Assembly: GCF_040115645.1 (NCBI RefSeq)
Contig: NW_027096049.1
Span: 62,001 to 126,000 of the forward strand
Reading direction: 5' to 3'
Length of the DNA: 64,000 nt
Source of the DNA: Euwallacea fornicatus
Taxonomy: Eukaryota; Arthropoda; Insecta; Coleoptera; Curculionidae
Under the pieces are notes generated by a model, which was not told where the DNA came from, searched no databases, and worked only from the letters and a program-made list of their open reading frames with translations. This document shows positions 54,712-64,000 of this stretch, piece by piece (position 1 is the first letter of the stretch; the number at the start of each line of letters is the position of its first letter). The position numbers and the translations under genes were made by a program.

Positions 54712-57426
54712 TTAGGTGCCGAACCTGTCGCTAAGTTCCAGTGGGTTGAATCTGTTCAATCCACTGGAATATCGAGAGGAGTCTAAGAGATTCAGCGCAA
54801 GGTGGTTGGGATGATTGTTTAGCCGGATCATGTACCTTCTGGCCTGTCTCCGGATTTCCTCTCTCACGGTTGCCATTTTGAGGTCGTTATGCAAAGTAAG
54901 GTTGCTCACGTACCAGGGGGCTCCCGCTAGCGTGCGCAGAGTCTTTGACTGGAATCGCTGCAGAATCTCTATATTCGAGTTGCTAGCGGTTCCCCAAAGC
55001 TGGATACCATAAGTCCAAAGTGGCTTGACAATACATTTATAGATTAGGACTTTGTTGCTTAGTCCTAGTTGAGAGCGGTAGCCCAGGAGCCAGGCCAAAT
55101 TCCTGATAATTCCATTCAATTGGACCCTTTTGGTGTGTATGTGCTTTCTCCACGTCAGCCTCCGATCAAGGTGCATTCCCAGGTACCTCACGCTATCAGC
55201 CTGCGGAATTGGCTGGTTGAAGATGCTCACCGGTGGGCAGGTTTCTCTTCTCAGAGTGAACGTTACGTGGGTTGACTTGCCTTGGTTTACTCGAACTTTC
55301 CATCTACTCGTCCACTCCTCCAGGTGATGTAGGTATTCTTGGGTATTCACAGTTGCGATGTGCGGGTCTGGGTCACAGGTTAGGAATGCCGTATCGTCTG
55401 CAAAGGTTGACAACATGCCACTGTCGCTCTGGACCGCATCCGCAGTGAACAAGAAGTAGAGGAATGGCCCCAAGACAGATCCTTGGGGAACTCCAGCGTG
55501 CATTCCACATGAGCGAGAGTGGCTCTCACCGACCTGTACGTAGAAACCTCGTTCAGATAAGTAGGCCTTCAGTATCATGTAGTACTTTGGGATTAGCTGT
55601 TTTATCTTATACAGCAATCCCACGTGCCAAACCCTGTCAAAGGCCTGCTGAATGTCCAAGAACACGCCCGAGCAGTACTGTTTAAGTTGAAGTGCTTCAC
55701 TTATTTTATTGGTAATCCGATGGATCTGTTCAACTGTTGAGTGTCCCTCCCTGAACCCAAATTGGTGATCAGGGATGATTTCATTCTCAACAAGTTCGTT
55801 CTTTATTCTCCGTAAGAGAAGCCTTTCGAACACCTTCGACAGAACCGGAAGCAAGCTAATTGGCCGATTGGATGAAGGTTGATCTGCAGGCTTTCCCGGT
55901 TTTTGGATCATAATTGTGTGCGCTGTTTTCTATTGGATCGGGTAGAAGCTAGTTCTCAGTATGCAGTTGACCAGTTGGGTGATGAAAACAATTGTCTTAC
56001 GCTTAAGTCCCTTGAGCATTTTGGGGGTTATCCAGTCATAACCTGGTGCCTTTTTAGTTTTTAACTTGGCGATAATGTTGTTGATTTCTGCTGGGGTAGC
56101 GTGGGCGATAGGGAGATCCATTGGCAACGGACTGACCAGGAAGTTGTCTATTTCAGCTCTGAATTCCGCGTCGTCCTCCGAATCCATCTCATTCGGCTTA
56201 AATAGCTCGCTCAGATGGGAAGCAAGCACTTCGGCTTTTTCGTCGTCCTTCCTAGCCCATCCGTTAACCGATCTTATGGGAGGGTTGTGCTGCAGGGGAC
56301 GTTTCAGGTATTAAGTGGCCTTCCATAAAGAATAATTGGAAGTTTCTGTAGGATCCAGGTTCCTGAGTCGGTTTTGTAGGGTCTCGTTTTTCCGTTCTCT
56401 CAGTAATTCCTTGAGTTTCTTCCCAAGCGTGTCAAAGGCTTTTTTGTCATTTGGGCAGTGGGTTTCCTGCCACTTTTTCCTAGCTCTCCTTTTTTCTCTC
56501 ACCAGTAACTTTATTTCCTTGGGATAGAAAATGTCTTTGCCGTTGCTGTGTTTTGTGTTTTCTGGAGTAGCTCTGAATGCAGCGTCGTGGATGACCCTTG
56601 TCTGGTGTTTAGTTGCCTCGTCGATATCTGCTTGGGTTTTCAGTGCTACGTGGAGATTTATGTTTTCTTCTATATATGCCCCAAAGAAATTCCAGTCTGT
56701 GTGAGCGTTGCATAAGTTCTTATTCAGGTTCTTGTAAATCACCTTGGTGCTGAGGGTGAGAATAACTGGAGAATGGTCAGAACTCAGATCCAAGCAGGAT
56801 TGAACACTAACGTAATTGCTAGAGATGCCCTTCGATATGAAAAAATCCAGGAGGTCTGGAATCTTATTTAAGTCAGTAGACCAATACGTGGGTTCACCTG
56901 AGCTTAGTGGCGTGCAATTATTTGTCTCTATGCATTTCATCAGTGTTCTGCCTCTAGGGGTAATAAGTCTTGACCCCCAACTTGTATGTTTGGCGTTATA
57001 GTCCCCTCCTGAGATGAATCTGTGACCCAGTGTCCTTAGATATTGGTCAAATCTTTCTGAAGAAATATTGTGACGGGGTGGGCAATAGGCCACTGATATT
57101 GTTATAGGGCCATTTCCGATATTGATTTGGATACTGGTGGCTTGGAGGCAATCTTCTTCGGTTTTTTCCATTTCGTGATGTTTAATACGATTTTTGATTA
57201 TTATTGCTGTACCCCCATGGGCCGTTCCATCTGGATGTTTGGTGTCATATACCGTGTAACCCGGTATGTTAAAGAAGGTTCGGCCAGTAAAGTGACTCTC
57301 CGACACCAGTAGGACATCAATATCATTCGTCACGATAAATAGTTCAACTTCCTGACGGTGTTGGGCCAGTCCGTTTGCGTTCCATAATGCGAGGATGATT
57401 GTGTCTTTGAATTTAACAGAGCTTGC
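54712..57426 (-). pseudogene. Family B LINE ORF2: endonuclease and reverse transcriptase, two stops
   Basis: The frame is open from 57426 to the stop at 54712 (905 codons) apart from two nonsense codons, at 56311-56313 and 55930-55932. No ATG is present near the start; the frame opens after a TGA. The N-terminal APE-type endonuclease shows LWNANGL, SESHF, GGDYNAKHTSWGS and SSDHSP. The reverse transcriptase shows RPISLLPVLSKVFERLLL, GFREGHSTVEQ, FLDIQQAFDRVWH, GVPQGSVLGP and the catalytic FADD (TFADDTAFL). The thumb/C-terminal region WKVRVNQGKSTHVTFTLR and YLGMHLDRRLTW follows. This is the Jockey superfamily by motif style. It supplied target nicking and cDNA synthesis. Confidence 0.93.
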
Positions 57427-57480
57427 TCAATAATGTTGTGATTAAGGTGATGAGCGAGGACATCTGTTCCGCTTGCTTGA

Positions 57481-58615
57481 TTAGTATTGATTCCAGTCTT
57501 TGGAATGATTGCTCCATTGATAATGAGGTTTGGTTTGGTTGGGTACTGATTTGGTCTTTCTGTGTGTGTAGAGGGGTTTGGTTTTTTGCCATGTCTGCAT
57601 ATGATATATTTTCTGTGGTTCTGCTATAGGTTTTTTGTCTGATTTCTTGTGATGGGCTGCTAGTTCTGTTAGTATTTTAGGGGGAGTTTCTTTTATTTGC
57701 TGTCTCTCTGTAGACTTTGCAGCCTCTATAATTGGCAGGGTGATTTTCGCCGCACAGAGCACAGATTGGAAGAGCAGTTCTATCCTTCGTGCATTTCGAT
57801 GTTTCGTGTTCTCTGGGACACTTAACACAACGGAATGGTTTAGCACAGTAGTTTTTTGTGTGGCCAAACTCCTGGCACCTGGTGCATTGGACGATCGTTT
57901 TTGATTTTCTGGGAGGTTCTACTACGACTACTGCTTGTTGTAGCCGTTTTACTTTATATATTTCTTTGTTATTACCTTGTGGATTAAGGTCTACAAAGAA
58001 CAGAGGAAGTCTTCTCTTGGTTTGCCTTTCCCTGACATTAATGACGTTTCTAACGCTATGTCCTTGCTCCTCAAGCTCATGTTTAATATCCTCTTCCAAG
58101 GCACTAGGGTGGATGTTGCGTATTACCACTCTAAAAGCTCTGTCTTCCTTAAGTTGGTATGTGTGGTATCGAGTTTCGGTTGTCTTGAAAAGATCTATGA
58201 CCTTTCTATAGATTTCAACTGTGTCGGGGGATATTCTTATTTGCCTATTACTTAACGTTTTGTAAGTAAAGCTCGAAGAAATCCCGATATCTTTGAGTTT
58301 GTTAAGTAGGGGGTTTATGTTGTTTATTTCCGGCACGTAAATTGGGGGAGGTCTGGTTAATTTTTCTTTAACGGGATCATTGTTGGGAATGGATTCTCCC
58401 ACTGTTAGTGGAGAGAACCTGTTCTGGCTGAGTATGTCTACTTCTATGGGACTTGAGAATTGTCTTACTCGTTTATTTGGTCTAACCACCGTTTGCCACT
58501 GGTTATCTTGACGATTCTTGACAAGTGTGAGGGAAGCAATTTTGTTCTGTTGTTGGGGAGTGGATCGAGACGTGCTTGGTGTTTCTTGGTGGATTGCCAT
58601 TTCCACGTTATCCAT
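57481..58615 (-). pseudogene. Family B LINE ORF1 (Gag-like), frameshifted
   Basis: The ATG at 58615 begins an RNA-binding ORF1 protein. The N-terminus is polar; residues ~160-235 fit a PRE_C2HC-like domain (FRVVIRNIHPSALEEDIKHE, LFFVDLNPQGNNKEIYKVK); then come three CCHC-type knuckles (QCTRCQEFGHTKNYC, CVKCPREHETSKC, CALCGENHPANYRGC). The frame stops at 57677 after KRNSP. The continuation (PKILTELAAHHKK) is in another frame to 57481, consistent with one extra base in the C run near 57685. ORF2 begins 55 bp further on. Confidence 0.9.
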
Positions 58616-58823
58616 TTGCGATTTACTGCGGCTAAAAGAGCCGCAGAAATGGGGGAAACTTTCTTTTAGTCTAGGTACTAATCGTACACTCTTCTATTGT
58701 TGATGCCAAAATAGTTGAAATAGTTTTGATGTATTTTTGTTGTTTGTTTTCTTGTTGGATTCTTATCGCTGATACGCACGTCCTATCACTTCGGCTACTT
58801 AGAACCGATTATAAATGTATCAT

Positions 58824-59186
58824 GGGTCAATTTTATTGATAGATCGTGAACGCAATGAAAAATAATTATTTATTTTATAAATAATTTATTATTTAATGAA
58901 TTACGATCTGAACACGTTGAGTCAATTCGGCTACTACATCAGCTTAAGAACTAAGAACTACACATGCCCGTTTGTTCCCTCCTTATGCCCCAAAAATACC
59001 ATCGTCAGTAAAACCAAGAAATCTGTTGGTCTATATTATGAAAGTAATTAATAAGCACATATAAAATTTCAATCTCTTCCGGCATCTTTAATATTAGCTT
59101 AAAATAATTTATGGTTTTCTAAACGTAACATTCGGTTATCAATTCATATGTTTCAACCTTTAAAACAATAAGTCTTTATGGGGTTG
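58824..59186. other. Unassigned sequence between LINE B and 5S array
   Basis: The first ~15 bases (GGGTCAATTTTATTG) resemble 5S spacer; the rest is AT-rich with no gene. A self-complementary AT stretch, AAATAATTATTTATTTTATA plus AATAATTTATTATTT, lies at about 58860-58893. Nothing else recognised. Confidence 0.45.
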
Positions 59187-59238
59187 TCATATAACTGGTC
59201 GATACAAAAAAGCAGTAATTTGAAACATTAAAAAAAAA

Positions 59239-59353
59239 GCAACTGCACGTGGTGTTCCCAGGCGGTCACCCATCCAGGTACTAACCACGCCCGACGTCGC
59301 TTGACTTCGGTGATCGGACGGGAACCGGTAGACCAACGTGGTATGGCAGTTGC
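59239..59353 (-). rRNA. 5S rRNA: 5S ribosomal RNA gene, unit 1
   Basis: The minus strand reads GCAACTGCCATACCACGTTG at the 5' end, contains CCGATCACCGAAGTCAAGCG (start of the internal control region, box A), GGTTAGTACCTGGATGGGTG (box C area) and ends GGGAACACCACGTGCAGTTGC. These match the insect 5S pattern; the termini pair to close helix I. Nine T follow on the coding strand (A9 at 59230-59238), a Pol III terminator. The length of 115 nt is a little short of the usual ~120, mostly at loop A/helix III and the 3' end. Confidence 0.87.
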
Positions 59354-59415
59354 TTGTAGATAATTGTATCATGGGTCGATAAAAAACAGCATTAATTTGA
59401 AGCATTAAAAAAAAA

Positions 59416-59530
59416 ACAACTGCACGTGGTGTTCCCAGGCGGTCACCCATCCAGGTACTAACCACGCCCGACGTCGCTTGACTTCGGTGATCGGACGGGA
59501 ACCGGTAGACCAACGTGGTATGGCAGTTGC
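59416..59530 (-). rRNA. 5S rRNA: 5S ribosomal RNA gene, unit 2
   Basis: Same sequence as unit 1 apart from the terminal 3' base, where CAACTGC follows an A instead of a G on the plus strand. The internal control region is intact and it is followed by a T run of about ten bases. Probably transcribable. Confidence 0.87.
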
Positions 59531-59592
59531 TTGTAGATAATTGTATCATGGGTCGATAAAAAACAGCATTAATTTGAAGCATTAAAAAAAAA

Positions 59593-59707
59593 ACAACTGC
59601 ACGTGGTGTTCCCAGGCGGTCACCCATCCAGGTACTAACCACGCCCGACGTCGCTTGACTTCGGTGATCGGACGGGAACCGGTAGACCAACGTGGTATGG
59701 CAGTTGC
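59593..59707 (-). rRNA. 5S rRNA: 5S ribosomal RNA gene, unit 3
   Basis: Identical by eye to unit 2, with the same 62-bp spacers and T-run terminator. Confidence 0.87.
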
Positions 59708-59769
59708 TTGTAGATAATTGTATCATGGGTCGATAAAAAACAGCATTAATTTGAAGCATTAAAAAAAAA

Positions 59770-59884
59770 ACAACTGCACGTGGTGTTCCCAGGCGGTCAC
59801 CCATCCAGGTACTAACCACGCCCGACGTCGCTTGACTTCGGTGATCGGACGGGAACCGGTAGACCAACGTGGTATGGCAGTTGC
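59770..59884 (-). rRNA. 5S rRNA: 5S ribosomal RNA gene, unit 4
   Basis: Identical by eye to units 2 and 3; its upstream spacer differs by one base (TTGTAAATAAT in place of TTGTAGATAAT). Confidence 0.87.
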
Positions 59885-59946
59885 TTGTAAATAATTGTAT
59901 CATGGGTCGATAAAAAACAGCATTAATTTGAAGCATTAAAAAAAAA

Positions 59947-60032
59947 GCAACTACACGTGGTGTTCCCAGGCGGTCACCCATCCAGGTACTAACCACGCCC
60001 GACGTCGCTTGACAGGTGATCGGACGGGAACC
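59947..60032 (-). pseudogene. 5S rRNA: 5S rRNA gene, unit 5, truncated
   Basis: The 3' two-thirds of the gene is present, but it has a short deletion where other units read TTGACTTCGGTGATC (here TTGACAGGTGATC), inside the internal control region. The gene ends after ACGGGAACC at 60032, where foreign AT-rich sequence begins. The first ~30 nt of the gene are missing, so it is not functional. Confidence 0.88.
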
Positions 60033-60840
60033 ACTCAATTCAACTCAAAATAAACTTTATTTACATATTAATAATTACATATTACACCTTAAGAGCTAAG
60101 TATATACATAAATATATACAGGGTTATTCACGCCATAAGGCGCGGAATATTGTAGCTAAAGTACGACACTTTCAAAAGGTTTCACTTTTGGGCTATATGA
60201 AGATCTATTATGGCTACTTTTTAAAATTATTTTCATATTATACAGGGTGTCCCAAAAGCTCTAAAAGTATCAAAGTTGTGATTTTTTAAATGGAACCATC
60301 TGTATATTATTGCATTTTTGGATTCTCCGATCGAAATAAGTGTCTGTTTTAATAAGGTTTACTATACCTAAAACTTAAGGTTTTTAAAATAATTTCAATT
60401 TTATCAAAATTTGACCTAATTTTCATGTTTTAAACACTTAGGAAGTATTTAAGTTATACAAGTGTAATTCACAGTGTAGTGAAACAATAGATCATATTTT
60501 ATGTCCCAATCATGATAAACTTGTCATTTTATACAGGATGTGCAAAAATTAAAACTAATCAAATAAGAATTTTAAGTGACTATAACTTGATTAATTTAAA
60601 TACAATGCTATATTTTTTAAATTATCAGGATATGTAATTTTTAATTACCTATTGAATGGTATTAGGGTGTTCATAACTAAGTCTGCGCGTTTTTATAGAA
60701 TACGTTAAATAATTGTTCTTTGCGCCATTTGGTGTTATTTATTTCAAAGTTCTAAATCACATATCAACTATAACATAAAACAGAAAAAAATATTTATAAT
60801 AGATGTTCAAAATGTCTACCGTCCATTTCTAGGCACTTAC
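60033..60840. other. Unassigned AT-rich repeat-like sequence abutting truncated 5S gene
   Basis: No gene is seen. The stretch starts ACTCAATTCAACTCAAAATA and carries ACAGGGTGTCCCAAAAG (about 60244) and ATACAGGATGTGCAAAAAT (about 60534), phrases typical of insect transposon noncoding DNA. On the minus strand its terminal part reads AATAAAGTTTATTTTGAGTT up to the 5S sequence, as the 3' end of a retroelement might. It may be the tail of a separate minus-strand element or the leader of the plus-strand LINE A. Confidence 0.4.
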
Positions 60841-60876
60841 AAAGGGGACCCGTTCCCCCTCAATTGAACCTATCGA

Positions 60877-63385
60877 ATGGACAGTGAACTATCGGACAAT
60901 GAAAATTGTGTAGAGAACACAGGGGTCACTGACATAAATGGTTCCTACGAATCAATATTATCCATAACGAGCAGTGATCCAACCACTGAAGTGTTTGCTG
61001 GTTTGACTGGCGCAGCCAAGCAAAGTCGTCTCACAAAACTTTGCACTCTGTTAAGTGTAAGGACTTGCGACGTATTGTTCTATCATGGACTAAAGTTATG
61101 TTATTTACCAGTTTAAATGTTCAAAGTGAGTTTAAGAAACTGATGTTACGCCCATGGACAACCCCAGCTTTTGGGTAATACTGGTGGAATTCCCAGCGCT
61201 TAACACCCATCTTCGGCTGAATGAAAGTTATTTTATGATTGGGATTTCCAGCGCTATTTTTTGTCGGTATAAAATTGCAAACCTAAGTTAAAGGTACCGC
61301 CAAACGCATACAATGGCTGGGCTCCAATAAAAGCCCAGCGACCATGCCTCTAAGCGCTACGCTTTAACTCGACAAGGTAGCCTAGAAGCCGTTAATGGGT
61401 CTTATCGGAAGTACGTTTATGGGTAATGCACCTCCATATCAGTACTTAAGGAGGGTGCGAAACTGAAGATGCTCCCTTTCCACCTTACTTCATAACGGAC
61501 ACGTGCGCGCTAGACTCTTCTCAGCAACATCCTTTAAATAACACATCTCTCGATATGGTATAGTTGTTAATGTCACTAATAAATCTTTGTTAAATTAAGA
61601 AGATTTAGTCTCTTATACGCGAAAACAGTGTCTTTGAGACTGCGAACTCAGGGTGGTCCTTCCTAATCGATCAATCCAGTTAACGATTTACGTAGTTCAC
61701 GGTTATTGTATCAAAAGGGGTGAATCGACCCAAACACGTACACGCGCAAAATTAAGGACCTAACCTTAAGGGCTACCAAAGCCTGCCTGAGGTGTAAGGA
61801 CCTCCTAGTTAAGGTAAGAAAAGCCCTTGACGAAAACACCTCTTTGAAGCTCTTCACGGTAGTAAACCACCTCCGTACGGAGCATTCCAAAAAGAGGAAA
61901 CCCACCACCGTCCTCGCAAACAGAAATAAACGAACCCAAGTGGCAACGAACGATCCCAAAAACACTTCTCGGAACCCAAAACCCTCGAGTGACATGGCCA
62001 CCTCAAAGGCTCCGACCTTCGAGAGCATCAGCTCCTCTCTCCATTCGACAAATGAACAGACCGATGCTCACCCCCAAAGCCAGAAACAGGACGGTTTCAG
62101 AACCCCACTGAAAACCATCAAGTGGGAAAACTTGATTCGCAATCGCGTACAAGTGACAACGGCGAACCGCTACAGACCTTTGACGGACAATGCAGTAGAG
62201 GACGAACAGACTGGGCAGATTGAAAACGAAATAACAGCCCCAACGAGTCAACAAATCCATCGCAAGGCAACTGCCACCCTACAAAGAAAAAAAGGCACTA
62301 ACAAACCTCCCCCACTAGTTGTCCCGGGCAGGCTCACCCGTCACAAAGAACTAACTAGTAACATCAAGCTGATAGTAAAAAATAAGTTCACACTAAAATA
62401 CGCTAAAAACTCTATTATAGTGTATGTAGAGGACCTAACTGACTGGGCTAACCTAAAAAGGAATTTCGAGATGGGAAATGTGGAATTCCACACATATGCC
62501 ACGTCGGAGGAAAGAACCCATGTGTTCGTCCTCAGGGGGTTGCAGGGTGAAATTTCGCCGGAGGAAATAAAGAACGAACTCATGGAAGAGAACGGAGTTC
62601 CAGTTAAAGAAGTTCACCTCATGAGGACCATGTTTCGCCCATTGTACCTAGTGGTGATGGACAGCTCCGTCACGCCAAACAAGCTACAAAACCAAGTCAA
62701 GATCGTCTCCAACGTCCGCATCACCTGGGAAAATAGACGGAACCAACGCGATATCACTCAATGCCGCAGGTGTCAAGTGTGGGGACATGTTGCCAGAAAC
62801 TGCCACCGAAAACCCCGTTGTTCCAAGTGTTCCCAGGAACACGAAATAACACAATGCAATGAGGGAGCCGCCATCAAATGCGCCAACTGCGGAGACCCAC
62901 ACAAGTCCTTTGACAAGAGCTGTCCTGTGTATCAGTTTAGGGTCAAAGCTCTGTCGAAGGACAAACCCGTGTATAAGGAAGCCCCCTTGCCCATAAATCC
63001 AGCCTGGACGGGACGTCAGACATCCACGCAACGCCCGACCAGTTTATCCCAACCTACGAGAGCCGAGCTTTCCCAAAAGCGACCAGCATCCCCAGGACCA
63101 TCTAGTACTCGAACAGAAGACTACGATGTAAACTTCCCCGATATCCTTGGGCGTAAAGGCAAATCGGTACCAGCAATATCAGAGGTAAAAAGCGTAGGTA
63201 TGCAGGATAAGTTCACCGCCTTGAAAGATAAATTTGCGGAATTAAATACTCTAATAAACATGGACGAGATGATGTTGGCTTTGGACCACTATATCTCCAT
63301 GCTGAAAAGTTGTAGAACACCCGAACAAAAATTTATTGCCAGTCGGCAATTTTTCACATGCGACATTCAAAATTTTAGAATCTAG
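60877..63385 (+). pseudogene. Family A LINE ORF1 interrupted by solo LTR
   Basis: ATG 60877 begins MDSELSDNENCVENTG. Coding runs to 61055 and resumes at 61771 in a frame that continues exactly when the insertion and one TTAAG copy are removed, giving about 597 aa. As in the minus-strand copy, a CxxCKDLL motif (ACLRCKDLLVKVRKALDENT) follows the break. Then come HRKATATLQRKKGTNKPPPL, a PRE_C2HC-like region (HVFVLRGLQGEISPEEIKNE) and three CCHC-type knuckles (QCRRCQVWGHVARNC, CSKCSQEHEITQC, CANCGDPHKSFDKSC), all intact. The C-terminus contains an FTALKDKFAELNTLINMDEM helix. Apart from the insertion no stop is seen. It coats LINE RNA in the retrotransposition complex. Confidence 0.9.
61056..61765 (+). 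mobile_element. Solo LTR-like insertion in LINE ORF1
   Basis: This 710-bp noncoding insert is flanked by the direct repeat TTAAG (61051-61055 and 61766-61770). Removing it restores the ORF1 frame and the spacing seen in the sister copy. It begins TGTAAGG, has a TATAAAA box near 61268 and an AATAAA signal near 61578, as an LTR would. It ends CTAACC rather than CA, and an internal TGTTACGCCCATGG at 61144 looks like another LTR start, so the class is not certain. No protein gene inside. Confidence 0.75.
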
Positions 63386-64000
63386 ACTCTCTTACATTCA
63401 TTATCGAGTGGAATTGCAACGGACTGAAGGCCAAATTGGGCGAATTCATCCACTATTTAAGTATTAAAAAAATCGACGTCGCTGTAATCTTGGAAACGAG
63501 ATTACGCGACGTGGACAAAATTCACCTAAAACATTTTTCCATAGAACGAAGCGATAGGCAGGACGCTAGGGGAGGCGGCGTGGCTATTGCCATAAGTAAC
63601 CGCATCAACTACAAGCGGCTCCCTCAATTCCTCACGAGCATAGAACATGTATGCATCCGGCTGGAAAATGGCGTACTCCTTATCGGAGCCTATGCGCCCC
63701 CTACCCGCAATTTTTCACCTGCCGACCTCAGTGCCTTTTTCCCACCAAATCGCGGGGTGTTGGCGCTGGGAGACTTCAACGCATGTCACCGCATATGGAA
63801 CAATAATCGCCTGAACACCCGCGGCACAGTGCTTGCCGATTTTATTTCAGACAACGCGGACTTGTGTCTGATGTACCCCGGCACACCCACCCACTTCCCG
63901 CCTAACGGTATGTCACCCTCCACAATCGATCTGGGAATCAGCAGAGGCCTGAACGAACTGTCAGACCTCACCACTGACAACGCTCTCAGCTCTGATCACC
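63379..64000 (+). CDS. Family A LINE ORF2, N-terminal endonuclease (partial)
   Basis: The frame is open from 63379 to the window end and overlaps the last 7 bases of ORF1 in the -1 frame relative to it. There is no ATG at the start, so translation would need reinitiation at a non-ATG codon or a frameshift. It encodes an APE-type endonuclease: EWNCNGLKAKLGEF, LETRL, GGGVAIAISNRI, GAYAPPTRNFSP, the catalytic GDFNACHRIWNN, a PSTIDLGIS segment and SSDH at the very edge. No stop in 200 codons. It would nick target DNA to start reverse transcription; the reverse transcriptase lies beyond the window. Confidence 0.9.

Larger units (their letters stand above)
54563..58810 (-). mobile_element. Jockey-like LINE, family B, near full length
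   Basis: This 4.25-kb non-LTR retrotransposon is flanked by the 13-bp target duplication ATAAATGTATCAT (54550-54562 and 58811-58823). The 3' end has an A tail, seen as T runs at 54563-54589. It has ORF1 with zinc knuckles and ORF2 with endonuclease and reverse transcriptase. The target is the spacer of a 5S unit: joining the two flanks restores a spacer resembling the TGTATCATGGGTCGATA of the array. Decay is light (one frameshift and two stops), suggesting fairly recent arrival. Confidence 0.93.
59187..60032 (-). repeat. 5S rDNA tandem array, 177-bp units
   Basis: Five units are spaced exactly 177 bp apart (the 3' gene landmark at 59244, 59421, 59598, 59775 and 59952). Each has a ~115-nt 5S gene and a 62-bp spacer containing TTGTATCATGGGTCGATAAA and an A run that is a Pol III terminator on the coding strand. 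Units 2-4 appear identical, which implies recent homogenisation. The long minus-strand open frame across the array is an artefact of repetition. Confidence 0.92.
60841..64000 (+). mobile_element. Jockey-like LINE, family A, plus-strand copy (continues past window)
   Basis: The leader (CGTTCCCCCTCAATTGAACC) resembles the leader of the minus-strand family A copy. ORF1 is nearly intact but split by an LTR-like insertion at 61056-61765. ORF2 begins at 63379 with an endonuclease domain and runs off the right edge. The two family A copies are in head-to-head orientation, with the 5S genes and LINE B between them. The left boundary is uncertain and could be as far out as 60033. Confidence 0.85.

Noticed and set aside
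59187..60032. Possible relation between the 177-bp 5S unit and the 176-bp satellite monomer
   Set aside because: Similar length only; I see no shared sequence between gene, spacer and monomer.
59187..60038. 283-aa minus-strand open frame with repeated TSGVVSTWMGDRLGTPR blocks
   Set aside because: It is the 5S array read as protein; the 177-bp period is a multiple of three, so the frame stays open.

Overview
This window looks like repeat-rich, gene-poor chromatin of an arthropod, most likely an insect. The evidence is a long 176-bp satellite, an animal-type Polinton/Maverick, a BEL/Pao retrotransposon primed by an insect-type tRNA-Tyr, a mariner, Jockey-like LINEs and a short 5S rRNA cluster. 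I see no ordinary single-copy host protein gene.

Region 1 (1-26941) is one uninterrupted satellite array of about 153 monomers. It carries large internal segmental duplications: about 40 monomers separate near-identical blocks at an offset of 7034 bp. The array continues beyond the left edge and stops abruptly at position 26941.

Region 2 (26942-50759) is a 23.8-kb Polinton/Maverick with ~235-bp terminal inverted repeats built from ~20-bp G/C-rich sub-repeats. Left to right it carries: a B-family DNA polymerase; a candidate membrane glycoprotein; two small unknown proteins; a minus-strand block of integrase with chromodomain, coiled-coil protein, 380-aa conserved protein and packaging ATPase; a plus-strand virion block of PLA2-like protein, adenain-type protease, penton/minor capsid, 64-aa basic protein and double-jelly-roll major capsid; then accessory genes, an internal 154-bp tandem repeat and three small right-end proteins. 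The replication, integration, packaging, maturation and capsid genes are all recognisable. The polymerase is broken by a 7.3-kb BEL/Pao element (28616-35921, 5-bp TSD, apparently identical LTRs, intact 1805-aa Gag-Pol) and by two single-base frameshifts in A-rich runs. The other core frames are open, so the copy looks young but can no longer replicate autonomously. No 6-bp target duplication is visible, because the left flank is satellite and the right flank is not.

Region 3 (50760-64000) is nested mobile DNA around 5S rDNA: a dead mariner 70 bp from the Polinton end; a 5' fragment of a Jockey-like LINE (family A, minus strand); a 5S remnant; a nearly full-length second Jockey-like LINE (family B, minus strand) inserted in the spacer of that 5S unit with a 13-bp TSD; an array of four 115-nt 5S genes plus one truncated copy (177-bp period, Pol III T-run terminators); and a second family-A LINE on the plus strand, its ORF1 split by a ~710-bp solo-LTR-like insertion, with ORF2 running off the window. 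Both outer 5S breakpoints fall on the same nine bases of the gene, which raises the possibility of a 5S-targeting retroelement.
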